Source of the DNA: Ferrovibrio sp.
GTDB taxonomy: Bacteria; Pseudomonadota; Alphaproteobacteria; Ferrovibrionales; Ferrovibrionaceae
Reading direction: 5' to 3'
DNA length: 37,179 nucleotides
Assembly: GCF_017994015.1 (NCBI RefSeq)
Contig: NZ_JAGOLP010000032.1
Coordinates: 1-37,179 of the forward strand
This document shows, piece after piece, positions 1 through 8,964 of this stretch. Both the position numbers and the translations under genes were made by a program. The notes under the pieces are model-generated. The model worked only from the letters and a program-made list of their open reading frames with translations. It made no database searches and was not told the origin of the DNA. Position 1 is the first letter of the stretch; every line of letters starts with the position of its first letter.

Positions 1-1318
1 GCGGATGGCCGATGCCGATGGCATCGCCATTGCTGCGGGCAATGCGCTCCAGCGCCGCTAGCTGCACGGCCACGCCGCCGGCCTGGCGTTCGTCATCCAG
101 AAACAGATCGCGACCGGTGGCGGCCAGGCCACGCTGCGCCGCCAGCGGCAGACCGGCCGAGCGCGGCCCGGTATGGCTGTCGAGCCAGAAACGGCCACGC
201 TTCTGCAATTCCTCCAGCACCACCGCCATGCCGCGCGCATCGGCGGTGAAGCGGCTGCCCATATGGTTGTTCACGCCGGCATAATCATCAAAGCGGCCCA
301 GCGCCCAGGTCAGCCGGCGTCGCAACTCGGCCTCGTCCATGCCGACATAAAGCGCATTCGGGCCGGGATCGTTGCGTTTGGCATCCAGCGGCTCCATCGG
401 CAGATGTAGCATGATCTCATGCCCCTTGGCGCGTGCCGCCGCACTTTGCTCGGATAGCTCGTTAGCATAACTCATGTAAGACAGCGTCAGCGGCCCAGCG
501 ATATTCACCGCACGCGCCGAATTGCGCCGGTCCAGCCCCATATCGTCGATCACGATGGCGATGAAGGGCGGCTTGGCATCGGCAGGCGCTGGCTGGGCCA
601 ATTGGCGCCAGCGTTCATCGCCACTGGTCTGCGGCGGCAACATCAAGGCGGGCTGTGCCATTGCCGTGCGCAATGCTGGCGCCGCTGGTTTCGCCGGCCC
701 ATCCTGTTTCGCCATGACGGGCGCTGCCGCGGCTGGCTCAACCAGTTTCTGCATCGGCGCCAGTTTGGTTGCCATCACGGCCAGATTGGGCAGGTCTGTG
801 GCGGGCGGCAAAGGCTGCGCCGGCTCGGCGCTGGCAACAACTGCCGGCATCGGGGCTACTGCCGGCATTGCCTGCACAGGCGGTGGCGGCGGCGCCAAGG
901 CCGGGCGCATTTCAGCGGCGGCTGATTGCGCCACGGGCGCCCAATCAGCCGGCAGGATCACATGGGGTTCGGGATGGGTGGCAACAGGCGCCTTGGCCAC
1001 GGCATTGGCCGGCTGCACCACATTGACCAGACGCGGCACCTGAATCGTTGCCGTGGCAGATACCTGCGGCCCGCCGCCAAGGACGCTGCCCAGCACCGTG
1101 CCGCCGCCCAGCAGCGCAACCGCACCGAGCCACAAGGCCCAATTGGCGGCACCGCCCAGGCGTGCCACGCGGCGTTTGGCCTGCTGCGCCGCTTGTTTGG
1201 CTTCGGCTGGCGACACACCGGTATTTTCCTGTCCGGCACGGGCCTGCACCACGCCATAGGCCTGGGCCACCTGGGCCGGCGCACCGCCACGCGGGCGTAA
1301 CCGCAAAGCGTCGCTCAT
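1..1318 (-). CDS. Divergent polysaccharide deacetylase family protein (YibQ/DUF610-like), 3' end cut by window edge
   Basis: About 439 codons are present and the C-terminus lies outside the window. The N-terminus is cytoplasmic and charged, followed by one membrane segment around residues 55-75 (ANWALWLGAVALLGGG). A long Ala/Pro-rich low-complexity linker (about residues 80-250) leads to the catalytic-like domain. That domain shows the family motifs IVIDDMGLD, GHEIMLHLPMEP and NNHMGSRFT, whose Asp and His residues match the metal-binding positions of divergent NodB-fold deacetylases. The family is predicted to act in the periplasm on cell-wall glycans, but no substrate is known. The ATG at 1318 is chosen because GGAG lies 8 nt upstream and the reading frame is continuous to base 2. 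It lies downstream of the chemotaxis gene on the same strand. Confidence 0.85.
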   Translation of the reverse strand, partial: MSDALRLRPRGGAPAQVAQAYGVVQARAGQENTGVSPAEAKQAAQQAKRRVARLGGAANWALWLGAVALLGGGTVLGSVLGGGPQVSATATIQVPRLVNVVQPANAVAKAPVATHPEPHVILPADWAPVAQSAAAEMRPALAPPPPPVQAMPAVAPMPAVVASAEPAQPLPPATDLPNLAVMATKLAPMQKLVEPAAAAPVMAKQDGPAKPAAPALRTAMAQPALMLPPQTSGDERWRQLAQPAPADAKPPFIAIVIDDMGLDRRNSARAVNIAGPLTLSYMSYANELSEQSAAARAKGHEIMLHLPMEPLDAKRNDPGPNALYVGMDEAELRRRLTWALGRFDDYAGVNNHMGSRFTADARGMAVVLEELQKRGRFWLDSHTGPRSAGLPLAAQRGLAATGRDLFLDDERQAGGVAVQLAALERIARSNGDAIGIGHP

Positions 1319-1451
1319 CGCCCGCTCCAGATCATGTTCCGCTTGCCCGCCAGCATACCGCATCTCCGATTCGGGCCTCCGATTCGGCCCGTTGTTCGCA
1401 GAATGCTCTCTAATCCTGAGCAAGAGGTTAACGAAGTGTGGATTGGCCGCT

Positions 1452-3734
1452 TCAGACCCTGCCGAGTTTGAAGAAAGCCACCAGATCGGCCAGATCGCGG
1501 GCCTGATCGGCCATTGACTGGGCCGAGGCGGTGGTCTGTTCCACCAGGGCGCCGTTGCGCTGGGTCATTTCATCCATCTCGGCCACCGACTGGTTCACAT
1601 CGTCCAGCCCGGAAGCCTGTTCCTGGCTGCCGATGGCAATCTCCTCGATGATGCCTGCCACACGCTTCACCGATTCAACGATGGCATCCAGGGTCGAGCC
1701 GGCCTGGCCAACCAATTTGGCGCCGTCCCGCACCTGGGTGTTGGATTCGGAGATCAGCGCCTTGATCTCCTTCGACGCATTGGCCGAACGCTGCGCCAGG
1801 GCACGCACTTCCTGCGCCACCACGGCAAAGCCCTTGCCGGCTTCGCCGGCGCGGGCCGCTTCCACGGAAGCATTCAGCGCCAGCAGATTGGTCTGGAACG
1901 CGATTTCGTCGATCAGGCCAACAATATCAACGATCTTCTGGCTGCTGCCTTCGATCCGCCCCATCGCCGCCACCACATTGCCAACCACCCGGCCACCACC
2001 CTCGGCGGTATCCTGCGCGGCAACCGCAAGCTGGCTGGCCTGGCGGGCATTATCGGCATTATGCCGCACCGTCGCGGTGATCTGCTCCATGGTGGCCGCT
2101 GTGCGTTGCAGGCTGGCTGCCTGCGCTTCGGTGCGCTGCGCCAGATCGGCGCTGCCAGCAGAGATTTCCGACGAGGCATCGCGCACCAGCCCGGCCGACT
2201 GGCCCAACCGGCCGGCAATTTCCGACAGCCTTTCGGCCAGGCTGTTGGCATCATTGGCCAGTTGCGCAAACACGCCGCGATAGCCGCCATCAATGCGGTG
2301 GCCAACATTGCCCTGCGCCAGGGCGCCCAGCATGCCGCCAAGATCGGTTAGGGCCCGCTCCACTGTGCCAAGCAGGTCGTTGACGCCGATGCCGAGGGTA
2401 CGCATCACGCCCTGCAAGGCATCAGCATCAATGCGGCGGCCCAGCTCGCCGGCACTGGCGGCGCCGACAATCTGGCCGATAGCCTGTTCCAGCAAGGCTT
2501 CCTGCGCCTGGCGCTCCTGCTCAAAATCGGCCCGGCTGCGCTCCACTTCCTGTTGCAGGCGTTCATTGTCCTGCCCGGCGGTCTTGAACACATCCACCGC
2601 GCGCGCCATGTCGCCGATCTCGTCGCGCCGCGAGGTCTCGGCCAGGGTCACCGACCAGTCGCGATCCGCCAGGCGGCGCATGGCAACCGTCAGCCGGGTA
2701 ATCGGCGCCGAAACCTGTGGCCCGACAAACAGCCAGCCGATCAGCGCGGCGGCGATCAGGCTGAGCACCGCCAGCACCGCCAGCACGATCAGCACTGTGC
2801 GGCCCTGGCCAGCAGCCGAAAAGGCAGCAGCATCGGCCCGCTCACGCGCGCCCTGCACCACCTGTTCCACCTTGTGGGCCAATTGCGCCGCACCATCCCG
2901 CGCCTGTTTCAGCGCCAGGCCGGCGGTCATCACCGTGCGCAATTCACCGCGCCGCAACTGGAACAGGCTGTCGCTGCTGGATCCATAAGCTTGCAGATTG
3001 CCGGCAGCGATACGAATCGCAGCTACATCCAGCAGCTTGGCCGCCTTGTCGAGATCCTGCAGGATCGTATTGTTGAGGGTGCTGAATTCATTTTGCAGCC
3101 GGGTGATTTCTTCATTATTCGGCGCCTGCGCCGCCACGCTGAGCAGGCCGGTCATCTGGTTGACCGCTGCCGCCATCTCCATCAGCGCCTGCGCACTGAC
3201 CGCCATCTCGCCGCCAGCGCCCCGGCCAAGATCGGCAATCGCCTTGTCCACCAGCGGCTTGACGAGGGTTTGAAAGGCCGCAAAGTCGGCACTCAGCTTG
3301 CTCGATTTTTCCTGGCGCTGCTGGGTCCAGTCGAGCCGCGCGGTCACCGAGCGATTGATCTGGGCGATACGGCCTTGCAGGAATTCAACCGCCTTGCCGA
3401 TTTCCTCAAGCTGCTCCGGGGCAGCGCGGCCGGCCTTCACCGCCTCAAGCTGCTCGGCCAGCAATTTCTGCTTTTCGGTCAGTTCAGTCAGAACGCGGGC
3501 TCGCTCCGCCTCGTCATTCGCGGCCGCCAGGGTCGGCGCCATGGCAGTAAGTTCCGCGCTGAAGGCTTTCATGTTCAGAGCGGCGGCAACTTCCGGCAGG
3601 CTTTCGCCGGTAACCCCAGCATAAGTGTTCTGCACACGGGTGAAGAACAGCGCCGCAACACCATTTGAAAGTAATGTGATCGCCGCCAGCAAGGCGATTG
3701 CGATATTCAGCTTCTGCCGGATGCCGAACGTCAT
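1452..3734 (-). CDS. Methyl-accepting chemotaxis protein
   Basis: A 760-residue inner-membrane chemoreceptor. It has an N-terminal membrane segment (about residues 10-32) and a periplasmic, almost entirely helical sensor region of about 280 residues, possibly of the helical-bimodular or TorS-like kind. A second membrane segment lies near residues 313-337 (TVLIVLAVLAVLSLIAAALIG), followed by a HAMP domain, a second HAMP-like linker and the cytoplasmic signalling helices. The conserved hairpin tip is clear (DEIAFQTNLLALNASVEAAR, then GFAVVAQEVRALAQRSA). It would bind CheA/CheW and set swimming direction in response to an unknown ligand. No C-terminal pentapeptide for CheR/CheB docking is seen; the protein ends FFKLGRV. 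The start at 3734 is preceded by GGGAGGG. It is divergent from lexA. Confidence 0.95.
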   Translation of the reverse strand: MTFGIRQKLNIAIALLAAITLLSNGVAALFFTRVQNTYAGVTGESLPEVAAALNMKAFSAELTAMAPTLAAANDEAERARVLTELTEKQKLLAEQLEAVKAGRAAPEQLEEIGKAVEFLQGRIAQINRSVTARLDWTQQRQEKSSKLSADFAAFQTLVKPLVDKAIADLGRGAGGEMAVSAQALMEMAAAVNQMTGLLSVAAQAPNNEEITRLQNEFSTLNNTILQDLDKAAKLLDVAAIRIAAGNLQAYGSSSDSLFQLRRGELRTVMTAGLALKQARDGAAQLAHKVEQVVQGARERADAAAFSAAGQGRTVLIVLAVLAVLSLIAAALIGWLFVGPQVSAPITRLTVAMRRLADRDWSVTLAETSRRDEIGDMARAVDVFKTAGQDNERLQQEVERSRADFEQERQAQEALLEQAIGQIVGAASAGELGRRIDADALQGVMRTLGIGVNDLLGTVERALTDLGGMLGALAQGNVGHRIDGGYRGVFAQLANDANSLAERLSEIAGRLGQSAGLVRDASSEISAGSADLAQRTEAQAASLQRTAATMEQITATVRHNADNARQASQLAVAAQDTAEGGGRVVGNVVAAMGRIEGSSQKIVDIVGLIDEIAFQTNLLALNASVEAARAGEAGKGFAVVAQEVRALAQRSANASKEIKALISESNTQVRDGAKLVGQAGSTLDAIVESVKRVAGIIEEIAIGSQEQASGLDDVNQSVAEMDEMTQRNGALVEQTTASAQSMADQARDLADLVAFFKLGRV

Positions 3735-3907
3735 GCCCGGTCCCTCCCCCTTGGATCATCCTTAGACGGCCTTTTTTCAGCGGCCTTCCACCAAGGTATA
3801 AGGGAGGTGTTGGAATGCTGCCAGATACAGCCCGGCAAGAAAAATCAAAACGGGTTTAGTGTTGAAAATTCACAGCTTTAACGAGCTTGGCCTGTGGAAA
3901 AAACCGC

Positions 3908-3936
3908 TTGACCCCAGGAAAGAACCTACTTAGAAC
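3908..3936 (+). promoter_or_regulatory. lexA promoter with overlapping SOS box
   Basis: TTGACC (3908-3913), a 17-nt spacer and TAGAAC (3931-3936) form a plausible sigma-70 promoter. GAAC-N7-GAAC at 3922-3936 is exactly the reverse complement of GTTC-N7-GTTC, the alphaproteobacterial LexA box, and it covers the whole -10 element. LexA binding here would block its own promoter. A degenerate second box, GTTT-N7-GTTC, lies at 3946-3960. This is the only clear signal in the 309-nt gap between the chemoreceptor and lexA (3735-4043), which must also hold the minus-strand promoter for the chemoreceptor; I could not place that one. Confidence 0.8.
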
Positions 3937-4043
3937 ATTTCGTGGGTTTCAATTTCGTTCCGACTCAGTCCACCCAAGTTTCCGGTTCCCAGGCCGGAAC
4001 GGACCAGGACGGAGCGCCAAAGCCAGGCAAGGGAGACTGCGGC

Positions 4044-4784
4044 ATGCTGACCCGGAAGCAACATGATCTGTTGATGTTCATCCATGAAAGGCTGGAGACT
4101 TCGGGCGTCTCGCCTTCCTTCGAGGAAATGAAGGAAGCGATGAAGCTGAAGTCTAAATCCGGCATTCATCGCCTGGTTACCGGCCTGGAGGAACGTGGCT
4201 TCCTGCGCCGGCTGGCGCATCGCGCCCGCGCCCTGGAAGTGCTGCGCCTGCCCGATTCGGCAGTGCCGCTGCGTGGCGCGGCCGGCGCGGCTGCGGCCCG
4301 CACCACCCCGGCGCGCAACCGCCTGATGCCGCGCGGCAGCGGCGACATGATCCAGCCGATGCAGGGCACGCCGGTCACGGTCAGCCCGTTCAATGCCCGC
4401 GATATCGTCACCCTGCCGCTTTACGGTCGCATCGCTGCCGGTACGCCGATTGAGGCCTTGCGTGATCTTTCCACCCAGATCGACGTGCCAATCGGCCTGC
4501 TCGGCAATGGCGATCATTACGCCCTGGAAGTGGCCGGCGATTCGATGGTGGATGCCGGCATCCTGGATGGCGATACCGTGGTGATCCAGCGCACCGAGAA
4601 TGCCGATAACGGCACCATCGTGGTGGCCTTGGTGGATGATCTGGAAGTGACGCTGAAGCGCCTGCGCCGCAAGGGCAATTCGGTGGCGCTGGAAGCCGCC
4701 AACCCGGCCTATGAAACCCGCATCTTCGGCCCCGACCGGGTCCGCGTGCAGGGCCGTCTGGTCGGGTTGCTGCGGCGCTATTGA
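4044..4784 (+). CDS. lexA: SOS repressor LexA
   Basis: A 246-residue transcriptional repressor and self-cleaving protease (S24 family). The N-terminal winged helix-turn-helix begins [13 protein letters not shown] and carries [23 protein letters not shown] (two stretches, residues 23-45). A variable linker of about 50 residues follows. The C-terminal domain has the scissile Ala132-Gly133 (GRIAAGTP), the nucleophile Ser167 ([10 protein letters not shown]) and the general base Lys205 (VTLKRL). On DNA damage RecA filaments would trigger cleavage and derepress SOS genes. An upstream in-frame GTG at 3942 exists, but the ATG at 4044 has GGGAG 8 nt before it, and the longer form would begin just downstream of the -10 element. 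It is monocistronic, ending at a strong terminator. Confidence 0.97.
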   Translation: MLTRKQHDLLMFIHERLETSGVSPSFEEMKEAMKLKSKSGIHRLVTGLEERGFLRRLAHRARALEVLRLPDSAVPLRGAAGAAAARTTPARNRLMPRGSGDMIQPMQGTPVTVSPFNARDIVTLPLYGRIAAGTPIEALRDLSTQIDVPIGLLGNGDHYALEVAGDSMVDAGILDGDTVVIQRTENADNGTIVVALVDDLEVTLKRLRRKGNSVALEAANPAYETRIFGPDRVRVQGRLVGLLRRY

Positions 4785-4803
4785 TCCGCTGGGCATGGTT
4801 TTG

Positions 4804-4835
4804 AAAAAAGGGCGGCCGGATGGGCGCCCTTTTTT
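4804..4835. terminator. Bidirectional intrinsic terminator between lexA and comEC
   Basis: A perfect 11-bp stem (4804-4814 with 4825-4835) is made of six A, GGGCG, a 10-nt loop, CGCCC and six T. It ends in a T-run on either strand, so it can terminate both convergent genes. Its last bases overlap the comEC stop codon. Confidence 0.9.
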
Positions 4836-7143
4836 ATTCCAGATGATTGCCGCCCAGGTCATCCATGATAATGGGCGCCTCGCCGCGCTGTGGCGCGCTA
4901 TTGCTATTCACCGCATGGCCGCGTTGCGGCAGCCAGGGCTTGGCGCCGCGCTGGCCGGCAACACGCTGCACCTCCAGGCGGCTGAATGACGGCCCGCCCT
5001 CGCCATGCAGATAAATCGCATGCGCCCCCTGGCGCCAGAGATCAAAACGATCAATCACCAACCGTGCCGCCGGGCAGCGCTGGCGCACCGGAAACGGCGC
5101 CACCACAATATCCGCCGTCCGGCAATCCTCAGCCAGGGCCGCCTCGCGGCGCGGCAAGGCGATCAGCCAGCCTTTCAGCCGTGCGGTGCAGCCATCGGCA
5201 TCGCAGCGCAGGCTGCCATCGGCGCCGGTGGCAAAGCCGCCGGCAGCCTGGCGCGATGGATTGGGCCAGGGCAACAGGCTGGGCGCGCCCAGCCGGCGCC
5301 ACCAGCTTTCCGCCTCAAAACCGCGTGGCGCACCATTGCCGGCATTGTTTGACGTGGCGCTGAAATAATACCTGTCGCTGCCGGCATCCTTTCCGCCGGC
5401 ACGCAAAGCAATGCGGCGGCCTTCCTGATTGATGATCAGATCGGGCAACGGCGTGAACCAGGGCGACGCCAGCGCGGCCAGGATTGGCAGCAGGCCAAGC
5501 CAGCGCCAGGGCAGCCGCCACAGGCAGAGCCACAGGCCGCCAAAGGCCAATGCCGCCAAGCTCCAATCCGGCATGGCCGGGATGGTTGCCACCGCGCCGG
5601 GCCAGCCGGCCACCCAGAGCGCCAGGGCAATCAAGGCTTCCACACCCCAGCCCATCGGCACCAGGGCCAGTGCTTCCAGGCCGAACGGCATCAGCGCAAA
5701 GCCCAGCATCGCCAGCGGCATGATCCAGAATGAAACCAGCGGCGAGGCCAGCAGATTGGCAATCAGCGCATAATCGGCAAAACGATTAAAATGCCAGGCG
5801 GCGAACAGGCCCGAGCCAAGCCCGGCCACGAAGGAACTGAGCAGCACGCCGCCAAGCCAGAGCATCGCCATGCGCCCGGGCCCGGCATGGCTGCGCCAGC
5901 GTGCCAAGGGCTGTTCCAGGGCCTCATAGGCGGCGATCAGCGCCGCCACGGCGCCAAAACTCATCTGGAAACCGGCATCGAGCAGGCTTTCCGGCGCCAG
6001 CACCAGCAGCAGCAAGGCTGCCAGGGCCAGGCTGCGCAGGCTGAGCGCACGACGATCCAGCAACACCGCGCCAAGCGCCAGCGCCACCATCAGGAAGGCG
6101 CGCTGGGTCGGCAAGGCCGAACCCGAAATCAGCATATAGGCCGCTGCGCCCAGCAGGGCGGCGCAGGCAGCAATTTTTTTGATCGGCCAATGCAGCGCCA
6201 GATACGGCGACAAGGCCAGCAGGCCACGGATCACCGCAAACAGGATGCCGGAAACCAGCACCAGATGCAGGCCGGAAATCGACAGGATATGCGCCAGGCC
6301 GGAATCGCGGAATGCCTCATCCACCGTTTCCGGGATCGGCCCGCGCACCCCGGTCATCAGCGCCGCCGCAATGGCGCCGTCCGCCCCATCGAGTGTCGCC
6401 AGAATCCGGGCGGTGAGCGCCTGCTGGGTATATGCCAGCCACAATCGCCAGGCATCGCCCCAACCCGGCGCCTGAAGCTGCGGCAGAATTTCCACCATCC
6501 CGGTGGCATAGCCGATGCCGCCGATACGCTGGAACCAGGCCGCGCGCGCAAAATCAAAACCGCCCGGCAGGCTTGGCCCCGGCGGCGGCCCCAGCACGGC
6601 GCGCAGCCGCACCTGATCACCCGGCTTCGGCCCAGCCATACCCTCCACCCCGCGCAGGGTGACGCGCAGCCGCGCCGGTGTTGCCGCCGGCTCCAGACGG
6701 TCGATCCAGGCGCGATCAAGCGTGAGGCGCAGGCCATTGTCGCGTGGTTCGGCCAGCAGCACGCGGCCTTCGATCAGGCTGGCCGGCAGGCGGCGTTGCA
6801 GCACGGGGGCGGCCACATTGGCGCTGCGTTCGGCGGCCAGCCAATAGCCGCTCAACAGCAGCAGCAGCGGCAATCCCGCCACCGCCCAGACCGGTCGGCG
6901 CCAAGCTAGGCCAACCAGCGCCATGGCAAGCAGGCCGCAGGCGATGCGCAAAGGCGCCAAGGCTGGTGTGAAAGGCAGCGCAAAATAGGCGGCAATGCCG
7001 CTGCCCAACAGCACCGGCAGCCACAGGAACCAGCGTTCGCGTTCTGCCAGCAATGCTGCGGCCGGGCGGAAAGCGGCAAGCGCAGCCGCATTCTGGCGCA
7101 GCCAGAGCCGCGCTTCGGTTCGCCATCCAGATGCCAGCGCCAT
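4834..7143 (-). CDS. comEC: ComEC/Rec2 family competence DNA-uptake channel
   Basis: A 769-residue polytopic inner-membrane protein. The N-terminal part has several membrane helices and a DUF4131-like soluble domain (about residues 60-215). The Competence domain follows (about 245-520) with the diagnostic GLAHILSISGLHLVLVSG stretch. The C-terminal 200 residues would be the beta-lactamase-like region, but the HxHxDH metal-binding motif of the nuclease-type domain is not visible, so catalytic activity there is doubtful. The family moves transforming single-stranded DNA across the inner membrane. The start codon lies 18 nt after the stop of the upstream gene on the same strand, so they probably share a transcript. 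No other competence gene is in the window. Confidence 0.92.
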   Translation of the reverse strand: MALASGWRTEARLWLRQNAAALAAFRPAAALLAERERWFLWLPVLLGSGIAAYFALPFTPALAPLRIACGLLAMALVGLAWRRPVWAVAGLPLLLLLSGYWLAAERSANVAAPVLQRRLPASLIEGRVLLAEPRDNGLRLTLDRAWIDRLEPAATPARLRVTLRGVEGMAGPKPGDQVRLRAVLGPPPGPSLPGGFDFARAAWFQRIGGIGYATGMVEILPQLQAPGWGDAWRLWLAYTQQALTARILATLDGADGAIAAALMTGVRGPIPETVDEAFRDSGLAHILSISGLHLVLVSGILFAVIRGLLALSPYLALHWPIKKIAACAALLGAAAYMLISGSALPTQRAFLMVALALGAVLLDRRALSLRSLALAALLLLVLAPESLLDAGFQMSFGAVAALIAAYEALEQPLARWRSHAGPGRMAMLWLGGVLLSSFVAGLGSGLFAAWHFNRFADYALIANLLASPLVSFWIMPLAMLGFALMPFGLEALALVPMGWGVEALIALALWVAGWPGAVATIPAMPDWSLAALAFGGLWLCLWRLPWRWLGLLPILAALASPWFTPLPDLIINQEGRRIALRAGGKDAGSDRYYFSATSNNAGNGAPRGFEAESWWRRLGAPSLLPWPNPSRQAAGGFATGADGSLRCDADGCTARLKGWLIALPRREAALAEDCRTADIVVAPFPVRQRCPAARLVIDRFDLWRQGAHAIYLHGEGGPSFSRLEVQRVAGQRGAKPWLPQRGHAVNSNSAPQRGEAPIIMDDLGGNHLE

Positions 7144-7161
7144 GCAATGCGCCGGCGCGGA

Positions 7162-8052
7162 TTATGCGGGGGGACGCAGGCGGCGGGCTTGCTCGCCCAT
7201 GAATTGCTGCAACTTGTCCACCGCCTGGCGCGGCATCGGGTCCTGGCCGCTGAGCATCAAGGTCAGCGCCACACGGCTCAGCCCCAGCCTGCCGGCAAGC
7301 TGGTCAAGCGAGATCGACGCCACCTTGCAGGCCTGCGACACCGGCACCAGCGCCCCCTTATCGACATAAAAGCGGCCCCAGGTTTCCTTGACCTTGACCT
7401 TCTCGGGCAGCACCGGCAGCACCGGGCCGCGCGCCCGCGCCGGATCCAGCCGGATAGTCTCGGCAATCGAATAGCTCGGCGCCATCGAGGGGGTGACCGG
7501 CTGGGCCGGCGTGGCCGAACGGCGCGGCAACGCGCTTTCCGGCAAGGTGCTGGCAAACTCCTCCAGCTTCGGCGCATTCTCGATACCGGCGCGCAGCAGC
7601 TTTTCCACGGCGGCGATCAAAGCCTGGGCCGGCGGCGCCAATTCATGCTCATCGCCGAAGCGATCGTAATATTGCGCAATCTCGCTCAGACGGTCGAGCC
7701 GGCGAATCAGGAATTCACGCGCGCCAATCGGCAGCTTGCGGCCAGACTGGGTGATCTTCACCAGGTAGATGCGCGTGGTGTCGAGCTCCAGGATGATGAC
7801 CTTCCAGCGGATCTTGGACAGATGCCTGGTAAGCGGATCGCGCTTCGGCAGGTCAAATTCCGGGATACGACCTTCCACCAGATCGACGAAGACATAAAAA
7901 TGCTCGATCTTTTCAACGAAGCGTTTGTAATCCTGGAAATGCTCGCTGGCATTTTCCGGGTTGCGACAGAAATCCATCAGCTCACGGCTCTGGTTTTCCA
8001 CCACGCCGATAAGCTTGAGGGTTTCCTGTACAACCGGCTTGTTCACCGTCAC
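7162..8052 (-). CDS. Conserved hypothetical protein with C-terminal helix-turn-helix-like segment
   Basis: A 296-residue soluble protein of no recognised family. The N-terminal half (residues 1-165) is helical and charged, with Phe/Tyr/Glu-rich stretches such as HFYVFVDLVEGR. A Pro/Ala/Ser-rich hinge lies around 170-205. The last 60 residues contain a segment (VSQACKVASISLDQLAGRLG) followed by LSRVALTLMLSG that resembles an XRE-type helix-turn-helix, which suggests DNA binding or a structural relic of it. The start is a GTG at 8052; a second GTG two codons later is possible, and neither has a good Shine-Dalgarno site. It sits immediately upstream of comEC, so a role in regulating it is possible but unproven. 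Confidence 0.75.
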   Translation of the reverse strand: MTVNKPVVQETLKLIGVVENQSRELMDFCRNPENASEHFQDYKRFVEKIEHFYVFVDLVEGRIPEFDLPKRDPLTRHLSKIRWKVIILELDTTRIYLVKITQSGRKLPIGAREFLIRRLDRLSEIAQYYDRFGDEHELAPPAQALIAAVEKLLRAGIENAPKLEEFASTLPESALPRRSATPAQPVTPSMAPSYSIAETIRLDPARARGPVLPVLPEKVKVKETWGRFYVDKGALVPVSQACKVASISLDQLAGRLGLSRVALTLMLSGQDPMPRQAVDKLQQFMGEQARRLRPPA

Positions 8053-8194
8053 GCGACGTCAATCCTTGCGTCTCTGCCCAGGTTGGCCGTCAGGCCTGCC
8101 GGGTATCGTGGCTGGGGAGACCCCGAATTCTCGGAGCCACTTTAGAATAATATTAGATGTGGCGCTTTGCCTCTGCAACAAGAGAGTGTGCAGG

Positions 8195-8683
8195 TTATTT
8201 TGTCGCCGGCAGCGGTTCCGGCAACGGATGCGGGGCGCAGAACAAGCCCTCGCGGCGCATATCAAAGCAATAAGCCCGCGCGCCATCGCGGTCGACAAAG
8301 CCGCCCAGCAGCACGCGCACAACCTTGCCACGGCTGCCGCCCAAATCCACCTCCACATAGCGTGGCGTCAGGCCCTGCAACACTGAATGGCGCCTGGCCA
8401 AAGCCGCCCAGCCGCGTTCGGCTTCGGCCATGGCCTTGAAACTGGCGATATGGCCGGCAAAATGCAGCATCGGCGGCGGCGGGGCCGGCGGGGCAACAGG
8501 TTCAGACTGTATGACAGGCGGCGCGGGCGGTTCCGGTGCAGCCACTGGGTCTGGCGCCACCACAGGCGGCGGTTCTGGCGCGGCGCAAGCGGCCAGCAGC
8601 AAAGCCAGCAACAGCATGACGGGCCGCCCTGCCACTGGCCGGAAGCGGCGGCCGGAAGCTCGGCGCGGCTGGCTTGGGATCAC
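8195..8683 (-). CDS. SPOR-domain lipoprotein
   Basis: A 162-residue protein with a lipoprotein signal (MLLLALLLAAC, lipobox LAAC). A Pro/Ala/Val linker follows, then a C-terminal SPOR-like domain of about 80 residues (HFAGHIASFKAMAEAERGWA at its start, RVLLGGFVDRDGARAYC near its end). SPOR domains bind denuded peptidoglycan glycan strands, often at the septum, so the likely location is a lipid-anchored envelope position. The GTG start at 8683 overlaps the stop of the upstream small gene by 4 nt (GTGA), suggesting translational coupling. An internal ATG at 8617 would give a shorter, more typical signal peptide and is an equally reasonable start. Confidence 0.8.
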   Translation of the reverse strand: MIPSQPRRASGRRFRPVAGRPVMLLLALLLAACAAPEPPPVVAPDPVAAPEPPAPPVIQSEPVAPPAPPPPMLHFAGHIASFKAMAEAERGWAALARRHSVLQGLTPRYVEVDLGGSRGKVVRVLLGGFVDRDGARAYCFDMRREGLFCAPHPLPEPLPATK

Positions 8684-8889
8684 TTCTCGCTGAGCTTGAA
8701 CAGGTTGCGGTCCAGCAAGGCATTGACCGACACTGTCTTGGTGCTGCTGGCATCGCGCTCATTGATGAGCTGCACATGCACCACATCCTCGCTCGGGAAC
8801 TGGATCAATCGCGACACGCGCCATGTGAAACCCTGGCGCTGCTCAAACCGCTGGCCTGGAACGATGTCGTTGATTGTCAGCTTTGCCAT
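8680..8889 (-). CDS. Small conserved hypothetical protein
   Basis: A 69-residue protein of unknown function, beginning MAKLTINDIVPGQRFEQRQG. It has alternating hydrophobic and charged residues typical of a small beta-barrel or SH3-like fold (FTWRVSRLIQF, VVHVQLINERD) and no membrane segment or cysteine. AGGGAAG lies before the ATG. Its stop overlaps the start of the SPOR lipoprotein gene, so the two are co-translated. I do not recognise a named family. Confidence 0.7.
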   Translation of the reverse strand: MAKLTINDIVPGQRFEQRQGFTWRVSRLIQFPSEDVVHVQLINERDASSTKTVSVNALLDRNLFKLSEK

Positions 8890-8964
8890 GCGGCTTCCCT
8901 ACTACTTTAGTGTAGGTAAACTAGCGGATTCAAATCCTGCCGCCAACCACCCCAAAGGTCGCAA

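Noticed and set aside
1366..1393. Short tandem CCGATTCGG copies and a 6-bp GC hairpin between the deacetylase and chemoreceptor genes
   Set aside because: Only two copies and no T-run after the hairpin on either strand; too weak for a terminator or repeat call.
2553..3668. Long plus-strand open frame inside the chemoreceptor gene
   Set aside because: Antisense shadow of a GC-rich gene; no domain, and the opposite strand encodes a clear receptor.
5791..6909. 372-codon plus-strand frame inside comEC
   Set aside because: Gln/Arg/His-rich composition typical of antisense reading of Leu/Ala-rich membrane genes.
8925..8957. tRNA 3'-end-like stretch (GGATTCAAATCC followed by GCCAACCACC)
   Set aside because: The T-loop-like motif is present, but the loop-closing G53 is an A. 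No matching 5' acceptor strand or anticodon arm is found upstream, and no CCA follows. A degraded attachment-site remnant cannot be excluded.
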